A DNA stretch of 64,000 bases from Multifurca ochricompacta. Lineage: Eukaryota; Basidiomycota; Agaricomycetes; Russulales; Russulaceae. The translations under genes and the position numbers were made by a program. The first letter of the stretch is position 1, and the number at the start of each line of letters is the position of its first letter. Location of the stretch: the NCBI GenBank assembly GCA_022496185.1, contig WTXG01000021.1, positions 62,001-126,000 on the forward strand, given 5' to 3'. This document shows positions 47,418 through 58,804 of this stretch, piece by piece. Under the pieces are notes generated by a model. The model was not told the origin of the DNA. It saw only the letters and a program-made list of their open reading frames with translations, and searched no databases.

Positions 47418-48590
47418 TGGGTGCACTCCAAACCGAGCCAGGCAAAACGCCTGCAAAACTATAAGCCACATACACATATTGGATTCCTTTTTTGGGTCCG
47501 ACGTGACCTCGGTCGCTAAATAAGGAAAATCCCTCACCCTAGGTGAAATTTACTCTTAGGCGTGTATTGGAACCGTTCTTTATTGTCCTTCGTGCTCGCC
47601 GATCTCAACAACAAGGTGAAACGGCCATGCAGTGCCACTGCAACCCAAAGTCAGGAATATAACATTATACATCAAGCTTCAAAACTCACAACTCGTGGTC
47701 TCCATCCGCCTCAAACAATCTCTTGAATTCGCCTAGAGGAGATTGCATAACCTATGGAACAGGTATGGCGCAGCTTCACTAGATACTACTTTACTACTAG
47801 CTACTATCTCACCTTGTTTTACTTAGAGACTTAGATGCAGTCATTAATGCAATAGCAACTTCTTGATGATCTCAAGCACAAGGCCAAATGGAACCAGCAA
47901 GCAGTGTATTTGCAAGTACGAGCACAACATACCCTCAACTTCAAAGTCTTAGCTATCTCGGGGCTCCCCCCTTTACTCTCACATCTCCCCTGTCTCTCTC
48001 CATTTGGAAGCACATCTCTTTTTTTCTCTTGGGAATGTCCTTTGCCTCGAACTCACCACTGAACGGATCCAATCTGCGTTGAGAAGTGTGAGAACCCTGA
48101 GAGCGTGTGTCTATGTTGCTGAGGGAATGTCAGAAAAGGATGTTTGTTGATAGCCTTTTCGCGTGCAGAGAAGCGAAAGAGAAAGAGAAAATAAGACAGA
48201 ACCCTCATTGGTCTGGTTATCATGTCTGGCCCTACCACTAGAACACAACCATTGTATGTACCTTTATATGCTTGTAAAGGGACCACTTGAAGGGAAGACT
48301 AGTGTGCATGAGGGCAGGAGTTTGGATGAAAGAGGACGACTCGTGCATGATCGCATTTCCTACTTGTATCAGAGTCTGTCTGAAATTGAAACTAACGTGT
48401 TAAATATTTTTATTAAACAAAGCTGTGAAACAAGAGCATATGCTTTGGTCTGGAGGCTTCACCAGAAGTATCTACAACAACTAAGATGATGACAACCGAG
48501 CTGAACCTGGATAAATACAAAGTAGTCCCCTTAAATTTTAGAATACATTTGAAAAGATGCCACTCCGAAAGCAATTCCATACTTGTAGCT
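47418..48590. other. Intergenic downstream of the NLR gene
   Basis: No gene features seen; short random frames only. Confidence 0.5.
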
Positions 48591-51500
48591 CTACACATTG
48601 ATTCTCGCACCATGCTCAATCAACAATTTCTCAATCTTGACATGTCCGTTGTCTGCCGCCGCCTGCAGAGGATATCCATACTCGCCGCCCTCCGCATTAA
48701 CATCAGCGCCATGACCTAGTAGCCATTTCACGATCTTGACATGTCCATTGGCTGCCGCCGCCTGCAGAGGATATCCATAACGGCCGCCCTTGCATTGACA
48801 TCGGCGCCATGTCTACCAGCACTTCACGATCTCGACATGTCCGTTGGCTGCCGCCGCCTGCAGAGGATATCCATAATGGCCACCCTTCGCATTGACATCA
48901 GCGCCATGGTCTAGCAGCCATTTCACGATCTCGACATGTCCGTTGGCTGCTGCCGCCTGCAGAGGATATCCATAATAGCCGCCCTCGCATTGACATCAGT
49001 GCCAAGGTCTACCAGCAATTTCACGATCTTGACATGTCCGTCGGCTGCCGCTGCCTGCAGAGGATATCCATAATAGCCACTCTCCGCATTGACATCAGCA
49101 CCATGGTCTACCAGACATTTCACGATCTCGACATGTCCCTGGTCTATGCCGCCCGCAGAGGATATCCATAACCGCCGCCCTTTGCATTGACATCAGCCCA
49201 TGGTCTACCAGCCATTTCACGATCTCGACATGTCCGTTGGCTGCTGCCGCCTGCAGAGGATATCCATACTCGCCGCCCTCCGCATTGACATTAGCGCCAT
49301 GGTCTAGCAGCCATTTCATGATCTCGACATGTCCATTGGCTGCCGCCGCCTGCAGAGGATATCCATAATCGCCGCCCTTTGCATTGACATCGGCGCCATG
49401 GTCTAGCAGCCATTTCACGATCTCGACATGTCCCTTGTCTGCCGCCGCCTGCAGAGGATATCCATAATAGCCGCCCTTTGCATTGACATTGGCACCATGG
49501 TCTAGCAGCCATTTCACGATCTCGACATGTCCCTGGTCTATGCCGCCTGCAGAGGATATCCATAATAGCCGCCCCCACATTGACATCAGCACCATGGTCT
49601 ACCAGCCATTTCACGATCTCGACATGTCCCTCGACTTCGCCGCCTGCAGAGGATATCCATAATGGCCACCCTCCGCATTGACATTAGCGCCATGGTCTAC
49701 CAGACATTTCACGATCTCGACATGTCGTTGACTATCGCCGCATGCAGAGGATAATCATAAAGGCCACCCTCTGCATTGACATCAGCACCATGGTCTAGCA
49801 GCATTTCACAATCTCGACATGTCCGTTGGCTGCCGCCTGCAGAGGATAATAGCCGCCCTCCGCATTGACATTAGCGCCATGGTCTACCAGACATTTCACG
49901 ATCTCGACATGTCCCGGTCTATGCCGCCTGCAGAGGATATCCATAATAGCCGCCCCCACATTGACATCAGCACCATGGTCTAGCAGCATTTCACAATCTC
50001 GACATGTTCGTTGGCTGCCGCCGCCTGCAGAGGATATCCATAACCGCCGCCCTTTGCATTGACATCAGCACCATGGTCTACCAGCCATTTCACGATCTCG
50101 ACATGTCCTTGACTATCGCCGCCTGCAGAGGATATCCATAACGGCCACCCTCGCATTGACATTAGCGCCATGGTCTAGCAGCCGTTTCACGATCTCGACA
50201 TGTCCGAAGGCTATCGCCGCCTGCAGAGGATATCCATAATCGCCGCCCTTTGCATTGATATCAGCGCCATGGTCCAGCAGCCGTTTCACGATCTCGACAT
50301 GTCCGAAGGCTATCGCCGCCTGCAGAGGATATCCATAACGGCCGCCCTTTGCATTGACATTAGCGCCATGGTCTACCAACCATTTCACGATCTCGACATG
50401 TCCGAAGGCTATCGCCGCCTGCAGAGGATATCCATAATTGCCGCCCTCCGCATTGACATCAGCCCCATGGTCTACCAGCCGTTTCACCAATTGCGGGAAG
50501 CCGCAGAGAGCCGCGTAGTATATTGGGTGGACTGAAGTGTCTTCTGTCCCCTCCTCCCTGTATGAGTCCAAGTCATATATTCCAATCCAAACTAGGAAGT
50601 GCGTCTTGTCTGGGTCAAACAAGGTTTCCATTCCATCTCGTATATCCAGGGAGACATCCTCGAATCGTGCGTGATCGACCCAGTGTCTTGCCGCGTATCG
50701 AGACAACGGGAAGTTGTGAATAGTATTGGTGTCTGTGGTCTTGTCGAATTCGAGCAGCGTGCTCAGGCATGTCTGCGCAAGCACTCTATGCGATTCTTTG
50801 GGGAGAACATGGTAGCGTTTTTCCGTCGATCCCGCCAGCCGGTCTGAGGTCAAGAATTCCCGCACAGAGAAGTGTGCAAATTGTACAACACGAGTCTCTT
50901 TTCCCCTGTCGTCGACGTCATTGATGATGACAACCAAGCTGGAGCATGTGGACAGTACAGCTCCGTTAGAGTCCGGGTTTCGCCAGGTTACGTCATGCTT
51001 TGGCATATTGCCAGCGTCGAAATCGAATTCAAGCATCGTCGCAACCTCCTCGACTCGGAGTGGACGAGCAGAGAATGCAAGGCATTGGAACAGGCGATGA
51101 GCAAATTTCCAGTCATTATCTTCGATCCTCCGTAGCGTGGCCTCATATGTTTCATCCAGTGTTTTTGGGAGTGATTCGAGCGTCGAAGAGAAGTTCCTTG
51201 GTAGACAACGACGCAGTGTCTCCAGTTGGCAGTAAACCCATCTAAACCTGCACCACGACATGAATAATGATTGCGAAATAAATATTTGTTTTGGTTTGAA
51301 GCTTACATTCCGTTTGCCCTTTCTGAGAGCGTATCTATCACGAGTTTCTTTCTCTCCACCTCCCACACACTCATCATGGCGTCCTTGTTGACGGTTGAGT
51401 AGATATATTCGAAGATGTCCCGCGTTTGCCCGTCTTCCGCATGAAGAGATACACGACACTGCGTCAGCTCTGTAAAAGCTTTCTGAATATCTGGTTCGGG

Positions 51501-53118
51501 ACGGCTAGTAATGCAGATCCTTAAATTTGCGAGGTGGAGGTCGACGAGGTCTTTGATAAGGTCTAATACTTCTTCACGTTTAGACGGCATTCCAGAGAGA
51601 GGACATTCGTCCAGGGCATCAATGATGATGTACATCGCGTCCTGAACGGGTGATACGAGCATGGCCTTCAAAGTTTCTGCAAGATCCTTCTCGTTAGGTT
51701 GCTTCTTGCCATTATCATGTTTCGAGTACAATTCAGAGACGATGGCACGGTAGGCATCTGACTGGGAACAGAACTGTATCAAGAGAGAGGACAGTAGACC
51801 ACGGATATTTTGCTTTTCCTTGTCTCGAAAGTCGCAATAAAAGTACGCCAAGTAGGCAGATCCAGCAGAACGCAGACGCTCGACATCCTCAACGATGGTG
51901 GAACTAACCATTCAGATGAGTGCTAATGATACCCTATAATGCTAGTCAAACGTACCAAAGGATGCTCTTGCCAGATCCCGCTTTCAAGAAAAGATCGTCA
52001 GCGACAAGAAGCACTCAAATAGCGCAGTCAACCTACCATTTCCATTTAACCACAGAAGTGAACCCTCCGATTTCCATTCCTTGAATGTTTTGCCTTCAAC
52101 GAACCACTTGGAGGTTCCCTCATGGTAAAGTTTGCGCGCAATGTTGTGATTTGTAGATGGGTCAGGAGGTGACAGCCATGTCTGAATATTCTTGTCCATC
52201 TGATCATCTGCAAAGAATGCCTTAGCTGCCCTGTCTATAATGTTACTACGAAAGGGATGACGAACACATCATCTTGTTCACAGTACCAAACGTGTGCGCC
52301 GCTACGGTGAGAGACTCTTCCCGGGTCAATCTGTCCAACCTCTGAAGGGCATCCTGGACCTCATTATCCCCTATCAGCATCCGTCCGTACGCCCCTGCCA
52401 AACGTTTAATCGCGGGAATATGAAGACGGTAGTTCACTCACTGATTCGTCCTTGTTGAATCTGTTTCGTCGCCAAAGCAAGGATGGTGAGCAGTTCCGCC
52501 ATCGTCTTGACGAGGATCTCGATCATGGACTCGGTAAAGGGTGTCTCAGGGGAAGTGTAAATCTTGAGGCGGATGAGAAAACCTTGCATGGATTCAAAGA
52601 GGTTGAGTAGAGAATCGTAATTATCACTGATCTTCTTTGATGCCTTGGAATGAAGGTGAGATAACCAGTTGGAAGCAATGGAGGGAGACACGGACAGAGA
52701 GAAGGACATCAACAGCAGAAAATATGGCCTGTGCGGGTGGAAACACCTGACAAAGGACATGTTGTAAGCCGGTCAATGCGAATGGGCCACACCAATTAGG
52801 ACTCACCGAAGCAATGCCATTTACGAGTGGTGTGCAGTTCGTGAGGGCGAGGAGTATATTCACGGTTGGTTTAAGTCCCCTTAGAAGCTGCGTCTTGTGA
52901 TTGCCGTTCCGAAATATGCTAAACCGAGACGATCTTCCTTGAAGTACGTCTATCACGGCGTCCGCGTTGTCGCATCCTTTCAGCTTGTCGACAAGCTGGT
53001 GTTCGGACAGATTTATGCCTGTGTTTGCAAGATACTGATCCAGGGCAGTATCTAGGATGAGCTTAAAATGAGAAGAGGAGGCAGTTTTGCGAATGTGTGT
53101 ATAAGGAGCTGAAGACAT
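48591..53118 (-). CDS. Fungal NLR/STAND protein: Goodbye domain - NACHT - ankyrin repeats
   Basis: Signal-transduction ATPase with numerous domains, the fungal counterpart of NOD-like receptors; members control heterokaryon incompatibility and other recognition-triggered responses. ATG 53118 opens the Goodbye-type N-terminal domain ([67 protein letters not shown]), continuing through [20 protein letters not shown] and [19 protein letters not shown]. The NACHT part begins [20 protein letters not shown] and SLLWLNGN; splicing builds the Walker [18 protein letters not shown] from a tiny exon at about 51988. Walker B is [15 protein letters not shown]; later NACHT parts include [24 protein letters not shown] and [16 protein letters not shown], with [20 protein letters not shown] and [15 protein letters not shown]. 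From about 50510 downward come ankyrin units ([20 protein letters not shown] pattern), and the last, [18 protein letters not shown], ends at 48591. Single-base indels between units shift the frame several times; on the raw sequence translation would stop at about 50113. Sequencing error, real decay or frame diversity are all possible. Confidence 0.92.
48600..50490 (-). repeat. Ankyrin-coding tandem array, about 19 units of 99 bp
   Basis: I count 19 occurrences of the marker CTGCAGAGGATATCCATA or close variants (at about 48662, 48755, 48860, 48956, 49056, 49152, 49250, 49349, 49448, 49546, 49643, 49742, 49836, 49926, 50025, 50124, 50221, 50320, 50419). Spacing is 99 bases in the regular parts and 93-105 where indels occur. 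Units are nearly identical in DNA; differences concentrate in a few codons (E/K before GG, and the residue before YGYP; L or V before DHG). Indels recur at the same places, for instance GCGAG for GCGGAG and CTTGC for CTTTGC. Confidence 0.95.
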
Positions 53119-53992
53119 GAAGCTAGACTGGGTTATGGGAAAGAGCAAGAGGATCCCTGGGAAAGGCGGCGGATGGTTATCGATGGTTTATGTATAGATA
53201 GCCGCCTAAGAACTAAGATAGACGCTGGTATGTAAAGGTAGCAAGAGGCAACATAGGTACTGCATCTTGGAGGACCAGTGAACTGAACGTTGCAGATGGG
53301 GCACCAGAACGGGCCATGGCTGACCATCTGGCCAGTTTTTCTTTTCATTTTTTAAATCGATTGTTATACTACCTGAGCCGCGAGGCCAGTGCAGTTAACG
53401 TAAGCAGCTGTAAAAAGGGTTTTAGCTGCCTATTTAAGTAGCGGATAATTTCAGTTAGTGAACGCGTACAAAGTAGAGTGCCTATATAATACTTGAAGAG
53501 TGAGAGGAATATAACTACTTAATTGTCAAAGGAACGTGGAATTGTTGAATCAGTTAATGGACGCACTTTAGATTAGATTATCTTATCACGATCAATAAGA
53601 GATCGAGTCCACCCGGGTGTCCGGCTATCCGGTCCTAAAATATCCGGTCGCCTCCGGTCGTTACTGGCCCGTCTCAAGGTGGGTGGAACCCACTTTAGCC
53701 GGCGAGCTATGAGGGTCAGACTTACATAATCAGTTCAAAGTTGATCTTCGATTCGAGCTTCCTATGCATCAGACCAGACGAAGTACATGCGTGGTCACTA
53801 CAACAGCAAAGGCGAGAACCAATCATGTGCACACTCAGGTGTAGGGCAAGGGCAAAGAATACATAGTGCCATGTTATTGTTCACTATATTTTAACGCAGC
53901 CAACATTTACTAGGGAGCAGGGACCGTTATGACTGGCGTGGGTCATGGGAGGACTGCAATCGAATGCCACATACCAAATGCTAAGGTTGTAT
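53119..53992. other. Spacer between the NLR gene and NOP9
   Basis: Upstream region of the NLR gene. No other gene seen. TCCGGTC-type short repeats occur near 53625-53670 and similar text is at 45130-45190, perhaps old repeat material. Confidence 0.45.
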
Positions 53993-56900
53993 TTACGGTT
54001 TTGGCCGCTTTCTCTTTTTCTTTCCTTCGCTGTGTGGCACAGCTTTGATTGCATCGACAACAGTTGCAAGAGCTGCGCTTTTCTCCGCTGTGTGCGCTCT
54101 TCCCTCCTCATCTCCCCTCTTGCTTTTTGGCTTTAGCGTGTGCTTTAGGGGTGGCGGTGGTGGCGTTGATGACCCACGCGGCTGCTTCAACACACTCCTT
54201 GTGACCTTACCCCCACGAGCATTATCGAACAACGCATCGATCTCGTCCATTTCAGAACTACGCTTGCGTTTCTTATGTGCTTTTGTAGGCACACTCTCTA
54301 CTGCTGCCTCCACTCCTCCCATAGGGGCGAGGTGGCGACCCTCAGCGCGTGCCGGCGCGGTCATAGGCGAGGCGGCAGTTTTGATTTCGACTTTGAGTGA
54401 CGTCGCACTAGTGCCGCTCGTGCCGCTGGATGGGGTGGCATACAACCGGCGCCATTCCTCCGGTCGGGACCGGAGCAGCGGCAGCGCCAGTCCGCTCCTG
54501 AAGAACTGCGCGTGAGACGAACCCGCCAAGCGCGCAGTATGGGGGAGCAGTGCGCGCGCCAGCTTCTCCTAAAAGTGAGGCCCCAGGGATATTGTTTCGC
54601 AAATGACGTCAGTAGTGATTCTCTAGTGGCCATCTTGCAGCGGAACAACGTACCTTGAAATAAGGATCTGCGGCTGCCCAACATCGCGCGCCGACTCGAG
54701 TACCGATACGGTTATCGATGACGTCCGCGAATTGCGCCTCCAAAGCGCGTAGTAGCGCGCGTCTGGCACGCGGTGGAATTGTTGGGCCGTCGATGATAGC
54801 ATCAAGGACACGCGAAGCTGCGGGGTGGTGTGCAAGTGCGAGCAATTCCCGTGGCGGTAATGACTCGATGCTGCAGTAAGAGGCACAGTCAGGATTTTCA
54901 AAAAAAAAAAAAGAACAAAGTCGCCGCCACGTGCATACCTATCGAGCACGACCGCGTTGTGTGGCGCATGAAGACCCAGAAGTGACTGTAGAAGAAGCGC
55001 ACCAGTCGTCGTGGGCTCAAGAGCGTCGGTTGCTGTTTCTACTCGCGAGTGCTGTGAGTAGTTTTCGGAATGTCCTTCGGGAGCATCAGAACTTGGCAGC
55101 GTAGCAGCCTTCGCCTTAACGGCGGCAGCATATTCCTGTTGAGGGCTTCCGTAAAAATAAAAACATGCACACATGAAGCTCGCGTACAGAGGTGCTCTTG
55201 AGTGTAAGAGCACAGAGAACGAATGCCTTCCGGTCATCTTCTGTGTTAACCTGAAATGCAGAACATATTGCCTAGAGCAACACCATCTTTACAATGGTAC
55301 AGGAAGGGTGGGGCGCACGGGCGCACCTCAGAAACCTCGCCCTCAAGGACGTTTAAGGTGGCTGCACGTTCAATTAGAGAACGTATCACACCAATCCGAG
55401 TTTCTATGGATTATCTTTGAGCATCACGAACTAAAGTATGATAAGCTTACATACGGCGTAACCTGCTGAATGAATCACGTAGCTCGCCCAAAGCGTATGC
55501 GAGCTGCTCAGCCTGAGCCCGCTCGAGAGCCTTGGCAATGACGAAGTTTGCGATGGGGTGTACGGCGAGTTTCCTGAGGTTACGCTCAAGATATGTCGGC
55601 CAGAGCAAGTCGAAAACAGGCCCCGGACAACGCGACACTATAGTTTCCAGTAAGTGGGAAGATGTTGGGTCACGGAGAAGGGTAGCAAAATAGTCGCTAG
55701 CTTCTGGCTTGACAGAAGGGTCGTTATCTGCGTAGACGAGTTGAACCTATCAATATGCAAAGGGTTTAAAGGAGAGAAAGAAAGACGATGACGTACGATA
55801 CGCAGTAATCAAGCCAACCAAGACATGGTCCATGAGGGAGCTCGGTTCATCTGAGAGACCATGATGTGCTTCTATTTCTATGGCCATCTATATAACAATC
55901 AACAAACAACAACCTTTGGCAAACGAGATTGCGCCCCACCTTCAAGACAGGGCATGCTACTTTGTTTGCAGCCAGCGAGCGGACCTCGTTCGCATCCAGG
56001 GCTGCCCTGAGTGTTGTCACGAACCTCTTCGCAACCTCGTGAAACTCCGGGGGTTGCACCCCCTCTGCACTGGCCTTACCCTTTTCCGCATTGTCACTAA
56101 AGATGGACTTCAGCGGGCCCTGCCTCGCCTTCCACGCGGCGCTCTTTCGCGATCGCACGAAAACTCGAGATTTGTGTGGTACATCAGATTGGAAAAGTTG
56201 TGGACAGAGGAGGAGGAATAGTGCGCGGATGACATGAGAGGCAAACTGATCCATGATGAGAGCGGGAAAGGATGGCAGAATTCCTGGAGACAACACCAAA
56301 AGAATGAGTGTAGAACATAATACGCGGAGAAATATCCAGGTTCACATCAGAAAAGTCGAGGATCAGCCGTGTCAGCGTGCGCAGTTGGCCCTTGTCGCGT
56401 GGATCATCCATTTTCGGTAACACACCTCGAGACTGGCGGTGAATCATGTCTGAGCCGAGGAATTTGGCTGCATACATCGACATACCTCTCGGGCTATCGT
56501 TTCTGAGGCTACGGCCAGTAGCGTTTGGATAACATGAGACGCAAAACGATGCTTGATAAGATGTTCGTATCTGCTCAGCGCGAGTAAGAAAAAAAGAGTG
56601 TGAGCCAGAGCGAAAATGGGCTTTCTCACGAGCCTGACAAACTGTCCATGAACACCCGGCGCACGAAATCGTCCATGGAGTACGCCATCCGCTCGAGTCC
56701 TGAGGCGCATTCTGGATCTGTCGCAAGTTCACGCTCCTTGCCAGATATTTCTTGCAAAGCGGCCATCAAGAACATCCTCCTGTCTGCACGCGGCGAATTC
56801 GCACGTCAATGGCTAAGTTCGACAGGACAGAACTATTCGCAAAAAAAAAAAAAAGAAAAAAAAAAAGGTAGCGCACTTTCGTTCGGGTCAATATCATCAT

Positions 56901-57156
56901 CTCTTTCCACTTCATCCCAGTTTTGTTGCCACTCCTTTAGCTGATCGTCAACGGTTCTGAAGTATGCTTTTATCTCTGGGTCGACGTAACCAAAGGGCGC
57001 ATCGGGATTGACTTGATCGGTATCTGTGCGAGGGATAATCCACGATGGCCCACTTGATGGACCTTCGTTCGTCAACTCCTGCTCTTGCGCAGGAGACTGA
57101 GCGTCCATTGTAGATTTCCTATGTTTTTTGCCTCTCTTCCTAAGCTCTTTAGGCAT
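53993..57156 (-). CDS. NOP9: NOP9, Pumilio-repeat nucleolar RNA-binding protein
   Basis: Binds pre-18S rRNA and controls Nob1 cleavage during 40S maturation. ATG 57156 gives [20 protein letters not shown], then [20 protein letters not shown]. Pumilio-type repeats follow, split by many introns: [248 protein letters not shown]. The C-terminus is a Lys-rich nucleolar tail ([20 protein letters not shown] and [10 protein letters not shown]), stop at 53993. The signature S/A-S-H-V-x-x pattern of Pumilio helices repeats throughout. It is divergent from NCS6, with 105 bp between the two start codons. Confidence 0.94.
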
Positions 57157-57261
57157 AGTTGTCAAGTTGGGTGCTATGGATCGCCGGGCCGGTAATTTGA
57201 AGGCTTTTGTAATTGATTGACGCCCAGGCCCCTCTTCTTCACACTTCATGAATTTTGAAAT
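57157..57261. promoter_or_regulatory. Compact bidirectional promoter of NOP9 and NCS6
   Basis: Only 105 bases separate the NOP9 and NCS6 start codons, so both genes must be driven from this stretch or from within each other's first exon. No clear TATA box. The TTTTGAAATATGG text touches the NCS6 start. A related arrangement once existed at 44 kb. Confidence 0.7.
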
Positions 57262-58731
57262 ATGGCACCCAAGAGTTGTGCACTGTGCCAAAATTCAAAG
57301 GCCATCTTGAGGCGTCCAAAGACAGGCCAACACATTTGCAAGCACTGCTTCTTCACAGTCTTTGAAACAGAGGTCCACAACACCATCATACAAGCTCACC
57401 TATTCAAACCTGGAGACAGAGTTGCCATCGGCGCATCTGGAGGTAAAGGTCTGTACACAGAATATCACTTCCTTTCTACCTCATCCGAAATCTCAACCGA
57501 CCAACTATTCACACAGATTCAACCGTGCTCGCCTATGTCATGAAAACTCTCAATGATCGGTATCAGTATGGTCTCAACCTCTTCCTCCTGTCTGTCGATG
57601 AGGGTATTACTGGATACCGTGATGACTCGTTAGAAGTGAGTCTGAAGACAGGCTTCCTCCCAATGGTTCCTCTCCTAAACGATGGACACAGACTGTCAAG
57701 CGAAATCAAGAGCAATACGATATGCCTTTGAAGATTGTGTCGTATGAGGAACTGTACGGATGGACGATGGACCGGGTGGTATCTGCGATCGGAAAGAAAA
57801 ACAATTGCACATTCTGTGGTGTGTTTCGTAGACAGGCGTTGGATCGAGGGGCATCGGGTCTTGGGGTGGACCAGATTGTAACGGGTCATAACGCGGATGA
57901 CATTGCGGAAACAGTGTTGATGAATAGTAAGTGGATTTATTTGGTTCGATTTGGCGGTTAGCTTCGGATGATATGACACGACACAGTCATGCGAGGGGAC
58001 ATTGGACGGCTTGGTCGGTGTACTGCGATCTGCACGCAAGGGGAGGATATGATAAGGCGTTCAAAGCCATTCAAGTATGCTTACGAAAAGGAGATTGTCA
58101 TGTATGCCTCCTCTCTTCTTACCCTTCTATTTCCTTCCCGCTCCAATCCCCCTCTTGGATAACGACGATGATCATGCAGGTACGCATATTTCAAGAAGTT
58201 AGATTATTTCTCCACCGAGTGCATCTACTCTCCCGACGCGTACCGTGGCCACGCACGCGCATTTCTGAAAGATCTCGAAGCTGCGCGGCCAAGCGCCATC
58301 ATCGATATCATTCACTCGGGCGAGGCATTCGAACTGAAGGAGGAAGTCCGCGCAACCCAAAAGTCGCAACGTATGTAACCTTGACCGCTTAATCTTGCTT
58401 CCCCAATCCCACCGTCGCTGATACTTACGCTAACGGTATACGTATACATCAGAGACGTGTAAGCGCTGTGGCTACATGTCCAGCAATGACCTCTGCAAGG
58501 CCTGTTCTCTTCTCGAGAGTCTAGAACGCGGGATGTCAACCGCAATTGTGCGTCCCAGCTTTGGCGCTGTGTTTTTTTTTTTTCCGCTCGTGTCTCAAAT
58601 GAAAGCCTCACCTTTTGTAGACTGACAAAGGTCGCCGGAAGCTGGAAGCACAGGGCTTGACACCAGACAATATGCGGACGATACCTTACTTCCATCCGTC
58701 AAGTTCAGTCGATGCTGAGGCAGAATCATAA
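57262..58731 (+). CDS. NCS6: NCS6/CTU1, cytosolic tRNA wobble-uridine 2-thiolase (complete copy)
   Basis: With Ncs2/Ctu2 it thiolates U34 of tRNA-Lys, -Glu and -Gln, using sulphur relayed by Urm1. ATG 57262 starts [20 protein letters not shown] with the N-terminal zinc ribbon (CALC, CKHC). The PP-loop SGGKDSTVLA is assembled across an intron (GTCTGT at 57451 to CAG at 57518). Exons continue [36 protein letters not shown], the catalytic-Cys exon [55 protein letters not shown], then [20 protein letters not shown] and [20 protein letters not shown]. The C-terminal zinc finger [20 protein letters not shown] is followed by [20 protein letters not shown] to stop 58729-58731. The complete family length is present. 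Its 3' end meets ERG27, 73 bp away. Confidence 0.96.
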
Positions 58732-58804
58732 AGTCAAATAAATTGTAGCAGCATAATCACATGTTTTGATTTATTTTTAATCATAATCAGATCTGTAACA
58801 CCGA

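Noticed and set aside
48600..50490. Regular 99-bp repeats as a possible CRISPR-like or satellite array
   Set aside because: There are no unique spacers; every unit translates as an ankyrin repeat on the minus strand and joins the NACHT gene.
50200..50535. Plus-strand repeat protein ([19 protein letters not shown] pattern)
   Set aside because: Antisense shadow of the ankyrin units; the minus-strand frame has domain support.
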